64,000 nucleotides of DNA from Hyphomicrobiales bacterium (GTDB taxonomy: Bacteria; Pseudomonadota; Alphaproteobacteria; Rhizobiales; Rhizobiaceae): assembly GCA_900489925.1 (NCBI GenBank), contig UEHQ01000019.1:1-64000 (forward strand), written 5' to 3'. The notes under the pieces were generated by a model. It did no database searches, was not told the origin of the DNA, and worked only from the letters and a program-made list of their open reading frames with translations. Position numbers and translations under genes: made by a program. Positions 16,376 to 24,355 of the stretch are shown piece after piece. The stretch's first letter is position 1. Each line of letters starts with the position of its first letter.

Positions 16376-18153
16376 TGGCTGCGTTGGCTCGCGATTAATG
16401 CCTCCAGCGCTGCCGGGCGCGGATAGGAGACAAACCGGTTTCCGTCTTCATATTCCGTCTTTTGCAGATAGGGATACTGATCATTTATTGGCCGCCCCAT
16501 TTCCAGCTTCGGTTCGATCAAGGTCTCCTCCGACAGGATAACATCGATCAGGATTGCCCCACGCTTGAAAAGCTCAGGAGTAATCTGATCGATGCTTTCG
16601 ACACGGCTGTATTGAAGGCCGTATGCCTTGGCGACAGCGCCAAAATCCGGAGTCGAGTAGCCATCGGAGGAGGCAGTGTAGCGGCTGCCCAGGTAGCTGT
16701 CCTGAAACTGCTTGATGATGCCGTATGCACCATTGTTCATCACGATCACTGCCACGTCGAGGCCGAGATGCTTGATGGTCTGCAATTCCTGAATGTTGAC
16801 CTGGAGGCCGCCGTCACCATTGTAGGAGATCACCTGTCTCTGCGGGTTGCTAAGCTTTGCGCCGATTGCGGCACATAGCGCATAGCCCATCGGAGAATTG
16901 CCACCGGCGGTGAAGAGAGTATGCTGGTCGACAGTGAAACTTTGGTGCAACCAGCACAACGCCGCGCCGGTGTCGCCAATAACAATAGCGTTCTTATCGA
17001 TCGTTTCGCTGATGCGTCGCACCACATCATAGGGAGAAAGGCTGTTAAGACGCCTTGCCGTAGAGCTGGTCTCTTTACCGAAATAGGTCCGCTTCATCTC
17101 GCCGACATAGGACTTCCAAACTTCGAATAGCTTTGGCTCTTCCAACCTGCTCAAGACTTGAGGCAATGCGCTCAGGTCAAGAATCGTTCCCGTATAGCGG
17201 CCACCACCATATTTTTTGATTTCTTCGCCATCGACATCCAGCACATGCACTTTTGCCCCGATGGCGAAGTTTGCCGCATTGCCGGATCGCTGGCGATTAT
17301 CGAGCCGGCTGCCGAGAACGATCACCGCATCGGCATTTTGTAGCACGAAATTAGCACCGCGGTTGCCATACACGCCAATCTGGCCAACAAAACCGGGATG
17401 TTCGTGGGAAAAGGCGGACAGGCCGGCCCAACTGGCTACGAACGGCACACCTGTCGCGTCGAGCCATTCGCGTAGCGCCTCCTGAACACCCGCTAGTGCG
17501 ACGCCGCCGCCCCAGAGTATCACGGGTCGCTCCGCCGTTCTAAGAATCGCGGAGATGGAAGCCGCCGCTTCTGTGACGAGAGCCGGGTCGGTCGGTGCAG
17601 ACACGGACAATACGGGGAAATTGGCATCTATTTCGGCCTGCTGAACGTCCATCGGAACGTCGATCAGCACCGGTCCCATCCGGCCCGAGGTTGCGATATC
17701 GTAAGCCTTTGCCAATTCGCTCCCCAACTCCTCCACAGAGCGAACAACCACAGCATATTTGGTGATTGGGCGAACCATGTCGACGATCTTGGTTTCCTGA
17801 AAACCCGATTGCCGTACTTGCGCGCCGTGGACCGCGGAGCTTTCGCGTTGATTGACTTGGCCGGTGATGTGGAGTGAGGGAATGGAATCGAAAAACGAGC
17901 AGGCGATCCCGGTGATCAGGTTAGTCGCCCCCGGACCTGACGTGGCCATAGTCACGCCCACGCGCCGCTCTACGCGCCAGGTAGCATCGGCGGCCATGGC
18001 CGCAGCCTGCTCGTTCTGTACGCAGATTACATCAAGATCCGGATGGCGGCCGATTGCATCAATCATGAAGGCACAGGCGCCACCAGTCAGAGTATATACA
18101 CGCCTGCTGCCTATGCGTGCGATAAACTCGGCGATATATTCCGAACCGTTCAC
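16372..18153 (-). CDS. Thiamine-diphosphate flavoenzyme, YerE-like
   Basis: 593 aa, acetolactate-synthase fold with all three TPP-enzyme domains. The activating Glu is in CVQNEQAAAMAADA (residue ~47), and the diphosphate/Mg motif is NGDGGLQ...VIVMNNGAYG. Sitting between ddhC and a sugar reductase, it is unlikely to be a branched-chain amino acid enzyme. YerE of Yersinia decarboxylates pyruvate and transfers the acetyl unit to C4 of CDP-3,6-dideoxy-4-keto-glucose, giving the branched skeleton of yersiniose; this is the inferred role. It starts 9 nt after the ddhC stop. Confidence 0.75.
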   Translation of the reverse strand: MNGSEYIAEFIARIGSRRVYTLTGGACAFMIDAIGRHPDLDVICVQNEQAAAMAADATWRVERRVGVTMATSGPGATNLITGIACSFFDSIPSLHITGQVNQRESSAVHGAQVRQSGFQETKIVDMVRPITKYAVVVRSVEELGSELAKAYDIATSGRMGPVLIDVPMDVQQAEIDANFPVLSVSAPTDPALVTEAAASISAILRTAERPVILWGGGVALAGVQEALREWLDATGVPFVASWAGLSAFSHEHPGFVGQIGVYGNRGANFVLQNADAVIVLGSRLDNRQRSGNAANFAIGAKVHVLDVDGEEIKKYGGGRYTGTILDLSALPQVLSRLEEPKLFEVWKSYVGEMKRTYFGKETSSTARRLNSLSPYDVVRRISETIDKNAIVIGDTGAALCWLHQSFTVDQHTLFTAGGNSPMGYALCAAIGAKLSNPQRQVISYNGDGGLQVNIQELQTIKHLGLDVAVIVMNNGAYGIIKQFQDSYLGSRYTASSDGYSTPDFGAVAKAYGLQYSRVESIDQITPELFKRGAILIDVILSEETLIEPKLEMGRPINDQYPYLQKTEYEDGNRFVSYPRPAALEALIASQRSQ

Positions 18154-18162
18154 GATGCTCTC

Positions 18163-19518
18163 CTATATGGCGGCGGTCGTAGCCTGCGTGAGAGATTGAC
18201 CACGCAGATAAGAGTGGATCGTATCAATTACATAGTCGAGGTGGTTCGCGGACAGACCCGGATAGACCCCGATCCAGAACGTCCTGTTCATAACGATGTC
18301 GCTGTTATGAAGCGAACCAACAACACGATAGTTACGATGCTTCATGTAAGGTTGGCGTAAAAGATTCCCGCCGAACAGCAGCCGCGTGCCAATCTTCCTC
18401 TCATCGTTGAGGAACCGCAGCATCTCCTCGCGGTCGATGCCACTCCCTTCGCGTAAGGTTAGACAGAAGCCGAACCATGACGGATCGCTATCGGCCGTCG
18501 GGACTGGCAGGATCAACATGTCCTCCAGGTCCTTGAGGCCATCCCGCAGATATTGCCAGTTAAATCGGCGGGCCGCGACGAAATCGTCCAGACGATCCAT
18601 CTGCGCCACGCCGATGGCAGCCTGCATGTCGGTGATCTTAAGGTTATAGCCGAGATGAGAATAGGTGTATTTGTGATCGTAGCCGAACGGCAGTTCACCC
18701 AGTTGCCACTCGAACCGCTTTTTACAGGTGTTGTCCTTCCCTGGATCGCAATAGCAATCGCGGCCCCAGTCGCGGATCGATTCAACGATACGCTTAAAGG
18801 TGGTGGAGTTGCAGAGCACGGCACCGCCTTCGCCCATCGTAATGTGGTGGGCTGGGTAAAATGAAAGTGTACCGAGCTGTCCGAACGTTCCGACTTTTTG
18901 TCCCCGATAGGTTGCGCCCAGAGCATCGCAACAATCCTCAACCAGGAATAGATCGTGCTTTTTGCAGAAATCGCTGATCACGCCAAGATTGAATGGATTG
19001 CCCAGGGCGTGAGCAACCATCACGGCGCGGGTCCGCGGAGATAGAGCAGCTTCGAGTTCCGTGACGTCGATATTATACGTTCCCAGTTCAACGTCGAGGA
19101 AAACCGGCACAAGACCATTTTGGATGATCGGGTTGACAGTCGTAGGGAAGCCGGTGGCACAAGTAATGACTTCATCCCCCGCTTTCAGGGCTTTGTCACC
19201 CAACTCATGGGATGTGAGCGCGGTGACGGCAAGCAGATTGGCCGACGAACCGGAATTCGTGGTCAAAGTCCGGCGTGCGCCGGTCGCCTTTGTAAGAAGG
19301 GCTTCGAACTGCGCGTTGAAGCGCCCCGTTGTCAGCCAGAAATCAAGCGCTGAATCGACGAGGTTGCGCATTTCCGGGGCGCCCAGCACCTTGCCGGCCG
19401 GTGGTACGGAGCTTGTTCCGGGAACGAACGCGCGTTGGCCATGGGCAAGTTCGGCATAGCGTTCGGACAGCGAAAGAATTTGCGCCCGGAGTTCGGCCAA
19501 TTCGGAGTTGGTTGTCAT
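18163..19518 (-). CDS. rfbH: CDP-4-keto-6-deoxyglucose 3-dehydratase
   Basis: 451 aa, DegT/AspC aminotransferase fold adapted for C3 deoxygenation (DdhC/RfbH/E1). Two diagnostic changes are visible: the PLP-binding Lys is replaced by His (YPAHHITMGEGGAVL), and a Cys cluster for a [2Fe-2S] centre is present (DWGRDCYCDPGKDNTC). E1 works with an NADH-dependent iron-sulfur reductase (DdhD/E3) that is not found in the window. It overlaps the ddhB stop by 4 nt. Confidence 0.93.
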   Translation of the reverse strand: MTTNSELAELRAQILSLSERYAELAHGQRAFVPGTSSVPPAGKVLGAPEMRNLVDSALDFWLTTGRFNAQFEALLTKATGARRTLTTNSGSSANLLAVTALTSHELGDKALKAGDEVITCATGFPTTVNPIIQNGLVPVFLDVELGTYNIDVTELEAALSPRTRAVMVAHALGNPFNLGVISDFCKKHDLFLVEDCCDALGATYRGQKVGTFGQLGTLSFYPAHHITMGEGGAVLCNSTTFKRIVESIRDWGRDCYCDPGKDNTCKKRFEWQLGELPFGYDHKYTYSHLGYNLKITDMQAAIGVAQMDRLDDFVAARRFNWQYLRDGLKDLEDMLILPVPTADSDPSWFGFCLTLREGSGIDREEMLRFLNDERKIGTRLLFGGNLLRQPYMKHRNYRVVGSLHNSDIVMNRTFWIGVYPGLSANHLDYVIDTIHSYLRGQSLTQATTAAI

Positions 19519-20630
19519 GGTCGGTGCGTCTCTACGTTTGTGTGACGGTGAAGCGTCGCTCTCATTTCTTCAAAATGCGCGATCTGCCGGAGCGTAAATT
19601 CGCTCATGTCTTGGGAGCGATGCCATGCCGCATACCATTCGGCTGTCCAGCGCACGCAGTCTTCGAACAGCAGCCGCGGTTGCCAGCCAAGCTTGGTGTG
19701 AGCCTTGGTACAGTCCAGGGTCAGTAGGGTCGCTTCATGTGGTTCGCCGGCATTTGTCCCTAGGATCAACTTTCCGGTGCCCAGCGCTGTCGCTAGAGCT
19801 TCGCCTAGTTCGATCACCGGCCGCGTATCCCTGCTGTCGGGTCCGATATTCCAAGCCTCGTCAATACCAGCAGGGGCGACGTCGAGCAATTCTGCTATTC
19901 TCACATAGGCTGACAGCGGTTCGAGCACGTGCTGCCACGGGCGGACGGCCTTCGGATTACGCAAGTGGACAACGCCCTCAGGGCCGAGCAATCCGCGGAT
20001 GATGTCGGGAACAAGCCGGTTGGAAGACCAGTCGCCTCCGCCAATAACATTTCCAGCACGGACCGTCGCGATTCGGGCCGGGTGCCCGTCGGCGACAAAA
20101 GGTCGAAAGAACGACTTCTGCATGGACTGAGCTGCAATCTCTGCCGCACCCTTGCTTGAGCTGTAGGGATCATGACCGCCAAGCGCGTCGGTTTCACGAT
20201 AGCCCCAAATCTGCTCGCGGTTCTCATAGCATTTGTCGCTGGTGACAACGACGACGCTCCGGACGCTGGAACTGTGACGCACCGCATCCAGCAGGCGCAC
20301 GACTCCTATCACGTTGGTTTCGTAGGTCCCGACAGGATCGTGGTAGGAAGCCAGAACCAACGCTTGAGCCGCCATATGAATGATGACTTCCGGCTCGAAA
20401 TTTCTGATAGCATCGGCGAGCACGCCAGGCTGTTTGATGTCGCCAATCATCGATTGACAACGGCCGTCCAGTCGCAGGATGCTATAAAGGTTGGGCTGCG
20501 TCACGGGCGGCAGGCCCACTCCACTCACCTTAGCGCCGATGCTGGCCAGCCAGAAGGTCAGCCAGCTTCCCTTAAAGCCAGTATGGCCGGTGACTAGGAC
20601 ACGTCGCCCGTTCCAATATCCAACGTTCAC
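19515..20630 (-). CDS. rfbG: CDP-glucose 4,6-dehydratase
   Basis: 371 aa, extended SDR: VTGHTGFKGSWLTFWLAS at the N-terminus, DVVGTY-type central segments and YSSSKGAAE catalytic motif. Makes CDP-4-keto-6-deoxyglucose. The frame extends 12 codons further upstream to an ATG at 20666 inside the preceding gene, but the GTG at 20630 overlaps the ddhA stop as GTGA, has GGAAGAG upstream, and yields the normal family N-terminus (residues VNVGYWNGRRVLVTG), so it is preferred. Confidence 0.92.
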   Translation of the reverse strand: MNVGYWNGRRVLVTGHTGFKGSWLTFWLASIGAKVSGVGLPPVTQPNLYSILRLDGRCQSMIGDIKQPGVLADAIRNFEPEVIIHMAAQALVLASYHDPVGTYETNVIGVVRLLDAVRHSSSVRSVVVVTSDKCYENREQIWGYRETDALGGHDPYSSSKGAAEIAAQSMQKSFFRPFVADGHPARIATVRAGNVIGGGDWSSNRLVPDIIRGLLGPEGVVHLRNPKAVRPWQHVLEPLSAYVRIAELLDVAPAGIDEAWNIGPDSRDTRPVIELGEALATALGTGKLILGTNAGEPHEATLLTLDCTKAHTKLGWQPRLLFEDCVRWTAEWYAAWHRSQDMSEFTLRQIAHFEEMRATLHRHTNVETHRP

Positions 20631-21397
20631 GACCAGCTCTTCCACGGTGCTCGCCCCGATGCCCATAGTTCCTCTAGGTGGGTCTTGTCACGTAGAGTGT
20701 CCATCGGCTGCCAGAAGCCATCATGGCGGAAAGCGAACAACTGATGTTCCTGGGACAGACGTTCCAGTGGTTCGCGTTCCCAAATCGTGGCGTCGTCATC
20801 GATATAGCTCATAATCTTCGGGGACAGCACGAAGAAACCGCCGTTTATATAACCGCCCTCGCCATGTGGCTTCTCCTCAAAATGGATGACGCGATCATCG
20901 ACGATCTTCATTTGCCCGAAACGCTTGGGCGGATGGACGGCCGTGACGCTTGCAAGTCCGCCGTGCGCTTTGTGAAATGTAACAGTTGCTGCGATATCGA
21001 GGTCGGAAACGCCGTCGCCGTAGGTGCAGCAGAAATCCTCGCTTCCCAAATGTTCAGCTACCCGCTTCAGCCGGCCTCCAGTCATTGTCGAGTCGCCCGT
21101 ATCAACCAGGGATACCCGCCAGTCCTCGGCATCGTTCCGGTGGATCTTGATCTCACTTTTGCGCATATCGAAAGTAACGTCCGACATGTGGAGGGCATAG
21201 TTCGCGAAATACTCCTTGATGACATATCCGCGATAGCCAAGGCAGACGACGAAGTCGTTGATGCCGTGCGTGGAGTACATCTTCATGATGTGCCACAAGA
21301 TCGGGCGACCGCCGATCTCCACCATTGGCTTGGGGCGCACTGATGTCTCTTCGCTCAGCCTTGTGCCAAGCCCCCCGGCCAGAATCACCGCCTTCAT
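20627..21397 (-). CDS. rfbF: Glucose-1-phosphate cytidylyltransferase
   Basis: 256 aa, nucleotidyltransferase with GGLGTRLSEETSVRPKPMVE and family-typical segments (THGINDFVVCLGYRGYVIKEYF, EREPLERLSQEHQLFAF). Makes CDP-glucose from CTP and glucose-1-phosphate, the entry to CDP-3,6-dideoxyhexoses. First gene of the seven-gene minus-strand operon, whose members all overlap or nearly touch. The promoter should lie between 21398 and about 21500. Confidence 0.95.
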   Translation of the reverse strand: MKAVILAGGLGTRLSEETSVRPKPMVEIGGRPILWHIMKMYSTHGINDFVVCLGYRGYVIKEYFANYALHMSDVTFDMRKSEIKIHRNDAEDWRVSLVDTGDSTMTGGRLKRVAEHLGSEDFCCTYGDGVSDLDIAATVTFHKAHGGLASVTAVHPPKRFGQMKIVDDRVIHFEEKPHGEGGYINGGFFVLSPKIMSYIDDDATIWEREPLERLSQEHQLFAFRHDGFWQPMDTLRDKTHLEELWASGRAPWKSWS

Positions 21398-21664
21398 GTC
21401 CCCGTTACGCCCTCTTTGTTTGCCATTTTGTTCGACTATCCTAAGCTTCCTTTCAGCACAAGCAGCAGGGAATAGCGATTGGTGATAAACAGACTTTCAA
21501 CCGCAGTCGCCAGGTTCCTTACGTGTGCCTGGAGGAGGAGCAAGAGTGCTGTTTTCTTGATGGGGTGATAGAATGTTGATCTCGTCAGCCAAGACCACGA
21601 GGGCGACGCCGAATATCTCTGCAGGGTTCGTCCAGCAGCGTTTGCCATTCCTTTCAGCATCCGC
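21398..21664. other. Upstream region of the glycan operon
   Basis: Probable promoter region for rfbF. A minus-strand frame at 21436-21660 encodes 74 residues with no recognisable family or good ribosome site and may be a remnant; I see no firm gene. Confidence 0.35.
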
Positions 21665-21838
21665 GTGACATCGTCGTGGCCACGTCGCGCTCGTCCAAAC
21701 TGTGCCGAAGATCCGTGATAGTGCCCAGCGCCCGCGCGATCAGGCGCTTTCGGTCGAAGGGGGCGATTAGATGACCTTGTTCGTCGCCCTGATCAACTCC
21801 ACCACAAAGTCTGAAATTGTCGTCACGCCTCCGTCCCC
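21665..21838 (-). pseudogene. C-terminal remnant of a small rhizobial protein
   Basis: On the minus strand, TTISDFVVELIRATNKV reads in one frame and HLIAPFDRKRLIARALGTITDLRHSLDE in another; joined by one indel near 21775 they resemble the C-termini of short, helical hypothetical proteins common in rhizobial accessory DNA. No start is present. Assignment is tentative. Confidence 0.3.
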
Positions 21839-21871
21839 GGTCGGTGCTGGTTCGATTTCATCCAGAATGTC

Positions 21872-22108
21872 CCTGATCTGAAATCAGCTGTCGCGGTCAT
21901 CGCCAACAAGATGGTGACCCGTGATGAGCTTGAATGGAGAGCCGCCCGGTCCGCCGAGGATCGCCAGCGCGCGGACAATGCGATTAAAGATTTACGCGAC
22001 AGCACGGTTCCGCGGGAGGAGCTTGATCGAATCTTTGAGAGCCAAGAGCAGTGGCGCCTATCGGTTGTATCGAGACTAGATCGGCTAGAGCAGGGGCATA
22101 CGCAGTGA
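21872..22108 (+). pseudogene. Phage coiled-coil protein, copy 2, 5'-truncated
   Basis: Only the C-terminal ~78 codons remain: PDLKSAVAVIANKMVTRDELEW, then RSAEDRQRADNAIKDLRD and RLDRLEQGHTQ. It is homologous to the end of the gene at 11779-12318 but has no membrane segment and lacks the premature stop. Sense codons continue a little upstream without homology. Confidence 0.6.
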
Positions 22109-22164
22109 TGCCCCGAGATATTCTTCGCTCTGTAGTTGACGTTGTCGCCGCTCGGTGCGATTAG
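21884..22164 (+). repeat. Right copy of the diverged direct repeat
   Basis: Partner of 12103-12378. Homology includes the shared 3' end of the phage gene and the ~55 nt after it, ending at GATTAGCTC before the heparinase-like gene. The divergence shows the copies are old paralogues, not a recent duplication. Confidence 0.65.
22136..22164 (+). promoter_or_regulatory. Promoter-like element before the heparinase-like gene
   Basis: TTGACG, 17 nt, GATTAG: same hexamers and spacing as at 12350-12378. It lies 39 nt before the ATG at 22204. Confidence 0.4.
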
Positions 22165-22203
22165 CTCCCTCTAATTTTGCAATGGGCAGGGCTGTGGGGG
22201 CTG

Positions 22204-24141
22204 ATGAAACAAGTACAGCGAGAGATCAAAAATGTTCTGACAACCAGCTTCGATGGCCTGAATTCACTTTACGATGCCCCTAACGAGCAGATTGCAAGCA
22301 TTCGACGCCAGTTCAGCGAACGAAAAGTTCAACCTCTGGAACGGATCGTCGACACGAAGGGCAGTGCTTCGACAGAATCGGAAACGATAGATCTGATGAT
22401 ACGGCAAGGGTGGTCGTTTCAGCAGTTCCCGGTGTTGTCATTGACGCCGCCTATTCGTTGGGCGACCGGTCCGCGGTCGCTAACCTTCCATCTTCAGGCG
22501 CTTGATCCTTTAGAGACACTGCTTAAAGGATACGAACGTTTCGAAGATCCCGCTTACTTACGGCACGCCTGGGTCATTGCTGAGGATTGGATTAAGGTAC
22601 ATCAAGCGGATTATTTCGCTTGCCCGCTCCAAGAGGGAGTGGATGACGCCTTCAAGGCTGAGAATGAGACCTTTGTCTGGTACGATATGGCCGTTTCCCA
22701 GCGTGCCTATCGATTTGCCTATCTAACTCAAGCGATAGCTCGCAGTGCGAATTACAGCGACGCCGAGTTCGGCAATCTTTTCCGAACGGTAATTTTCCAT
22801 TTTGCACTGCTGCGCCACGACAGCTTCTTCAAGGGCCATTCCAATCATGGGGTCTATCAAGCGCTTGGCCAAGCTGCCGCCGCTCGACGGTTTTCGTTCC
22901 TGCCGGGTCTCCAATACGATAACGATCAAGCCAAGGATCGATACCTTGAGGTAGTGAACCGGAGTTTCACTCCTAGCGGTGTTCATAAAGAGCACTCGCC
23001 CGGCTATCATGCGGGAGTTCTTCACAGTTTGCAGGCGGCTCGTGACGACGGCCTGCTTGATAATGTTTCGAATACTATGATCGACGCGGCAGAAGATGCT
23101 TTAGCGTGGATGAGGCAGCCGAACGGGAAACTAGTAACGATAGGCGATACCGACACCGGACGCCATTTGGTACCGAGTGAGAAGTCTGGTCCCTACGGCG
23201 TACGGCCGTTCTACGACGCCGGATATGCGTTCGCCCGCTTTGAAAACACCTATCTGGCCCAAACGGCAGCGTTTCATTCGCGTGTGCATAAGCATGCCGA
23301 TGATCTATCGTTTGTCTGGATCGACCGTGATCGGCCAATACTCATCGACGCGGGAAGGTATGGCTACGAGGGTAAGACTGAACCAGGGTCAGAACTCAGC
23401 AAGGCCGGCTTTTATTACTCTAGCCCGAAACGCGTTTATGTAGAGAAAACACGCGCACATAATACGGTCGAAATCGACGGGCTCGACTTCCCACGGAGGG
23501 GAGTAAAGTTCAGTGGCTCATCGCTCAAGTATGCAGGTGCGCAGGGTGATTTGATCGTCACTTCCTGCGAAACACGTCACTTTAAGACGGTTCGGCATTG
23601 GCGCGGCCTGGTGCTCCTGCCTTCGCAATTTCTTCTCGTTCTAGATTGGATACACGACAAAGCAGGTAATCCTCACCGTTTCCGACAGAATTTCCATCTT
23701 GATGCTAGTTGGAATGCACGTCTCGACGATGGTTGTATTCGCGCCAGCGCATCGAATGAGACCGTCTTTGCGACCTCACTAGTTTCAGAAATGGAAGTTA
23801 GTGAAGTCGTCCGGGGCCGGGAAGGGGACGAGATGTTTGGATGGATGTCTGACGCACCATATTCCCTCGTTCCGTCGCCGAGCTTTTCAGTTTCATCTAC
23901 CGATGCCCAACCCACTGCGACATTTGCAACGCTCTTCTCTTTCGAAAGGGCCTCTATCGAGAAGTTGAAAATTCAATCGGAGTTTCGCTCAGCAACGTTC
24001 GCTTGGACCACGCCATCGCAGCAGTACTCTGTCAATTTCGACAAGTCCGGCGAAGTTCCCCGGGTTGTCCTCGGCGAAGATAACGGCAATCTTAATTTTG
24101 TCCGGCCCTTCAAGCGTTTCGGACGGTGGCTGCGGCGCTAG
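22204..24141 (+). CDS. Heparinase II/III-like polysaccharide lyase
   Basis: 645 aa. The N-terminal half is an (alpha/alpha) toroid of the heparinase II/III N-terminal family (NHGVYQALGQAAAARRF, HKEHSPGYHAGVLHSL), the C-terminal half a beta-sandwich Hepar_II_III domain (FHSRVHKHADDLSFVWID, DAGRYGYEG, HNTVEIDG). The Asn-His, Tyr and His residues typical of the catalytic cleft are visible. In glycan loci such proteins cleave or edit uronic-acid-containing polysaccharide. No signal peptide is seen, which is usual for this type in biosynthetic loci. The ATG at 22204 after GGGGGCTG is chosen over a TTG at 22177. Confidence 0.8.
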   Translation: MKQVQREIKNVLTTSFDGLNSLYDAPNEQIASIRRQFSERKVQPLERIVDTKGSASTESETIDLMIRQGWSFQQFPVLSLTPPIRWATGPRSLTFHLQALDPLETLLKGYERFEDPAYLRHAWVIAEDWIKVHQADYFACPLQEGVDDAFKAENETFVWYDMAVSQRAYRFAYLTQAIARSANYSDAEFGNLFRTVIFHFALLRHDSFFKGHSNHGVYQALGQAAAARRFSFLPGLQYDNDQAKDRYLEVVNRSFTPSGVHKEHSPGYHAGVLHSLQAARDDGLLDNVSNTMIDAAEDALAWMRQPNGKLVTIGDTDTGRHLVPSEKSGPYGVRPFYDAGYAFARFENTYLAQTAAFHSRVHKHADDLSFVWIDRDRPILIDAGRYGYEGKTEPGSELSKAGFYYSSPKRVYVEKTRAHNTVEIDGLDFPRRGVKFSGSSLKYAGAQGDLIVTSCETRHFKTVRHWRGLVLLPSQFLLVLDWIHDKAGNPHRFRQNFHLDASWNARLDDGCIRASASNETVFATSLVSEMEVSEVVRGREGDEMFGWMSDAPYSLVPSPSFSVSSTDAQPTATFATLFSFERASIEKLKIQSEFRSATFAWTTPSQQYSVNFDKSGEVPRVVLGEDNGNLNFVRPFKRFGRWLRR

Positions 24142-24355
24142 GGGCGACAGCCGCAATTAGCGGGATGGTAGCGTCGGCGCTTCAATCTGAAAGGGAAACT
24201 CGTCGGGGGAAAGGTACCCGACGGCATAGCTATGGAACGTAGCAGGCGCAACATAGTTCGCCCACAGAAAAGGCCCGGCAATTTCATCACATGCAATGTG
24301 CGCACTTCGCAGCAAAGCACTCGTGCATGCCGTATTGGTAGACTAGGGACGGTGG

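Noticed and set aside
18163..19518. Reading RfbH as a sugar aminotransferase
   Set aside because: The PLP Lys is replaced by His and an iron-sulfur Cys cluster is present, so it is a dehydratase.
14113..21397. Reading the TPP enzyme as acetolactate synthase for valine/isoleucine synthesis
   Set aside because: It sits between ddhC and a sugar reductase in one overlapping operon and no small regulatory subunit (IlvH) is adjacent.
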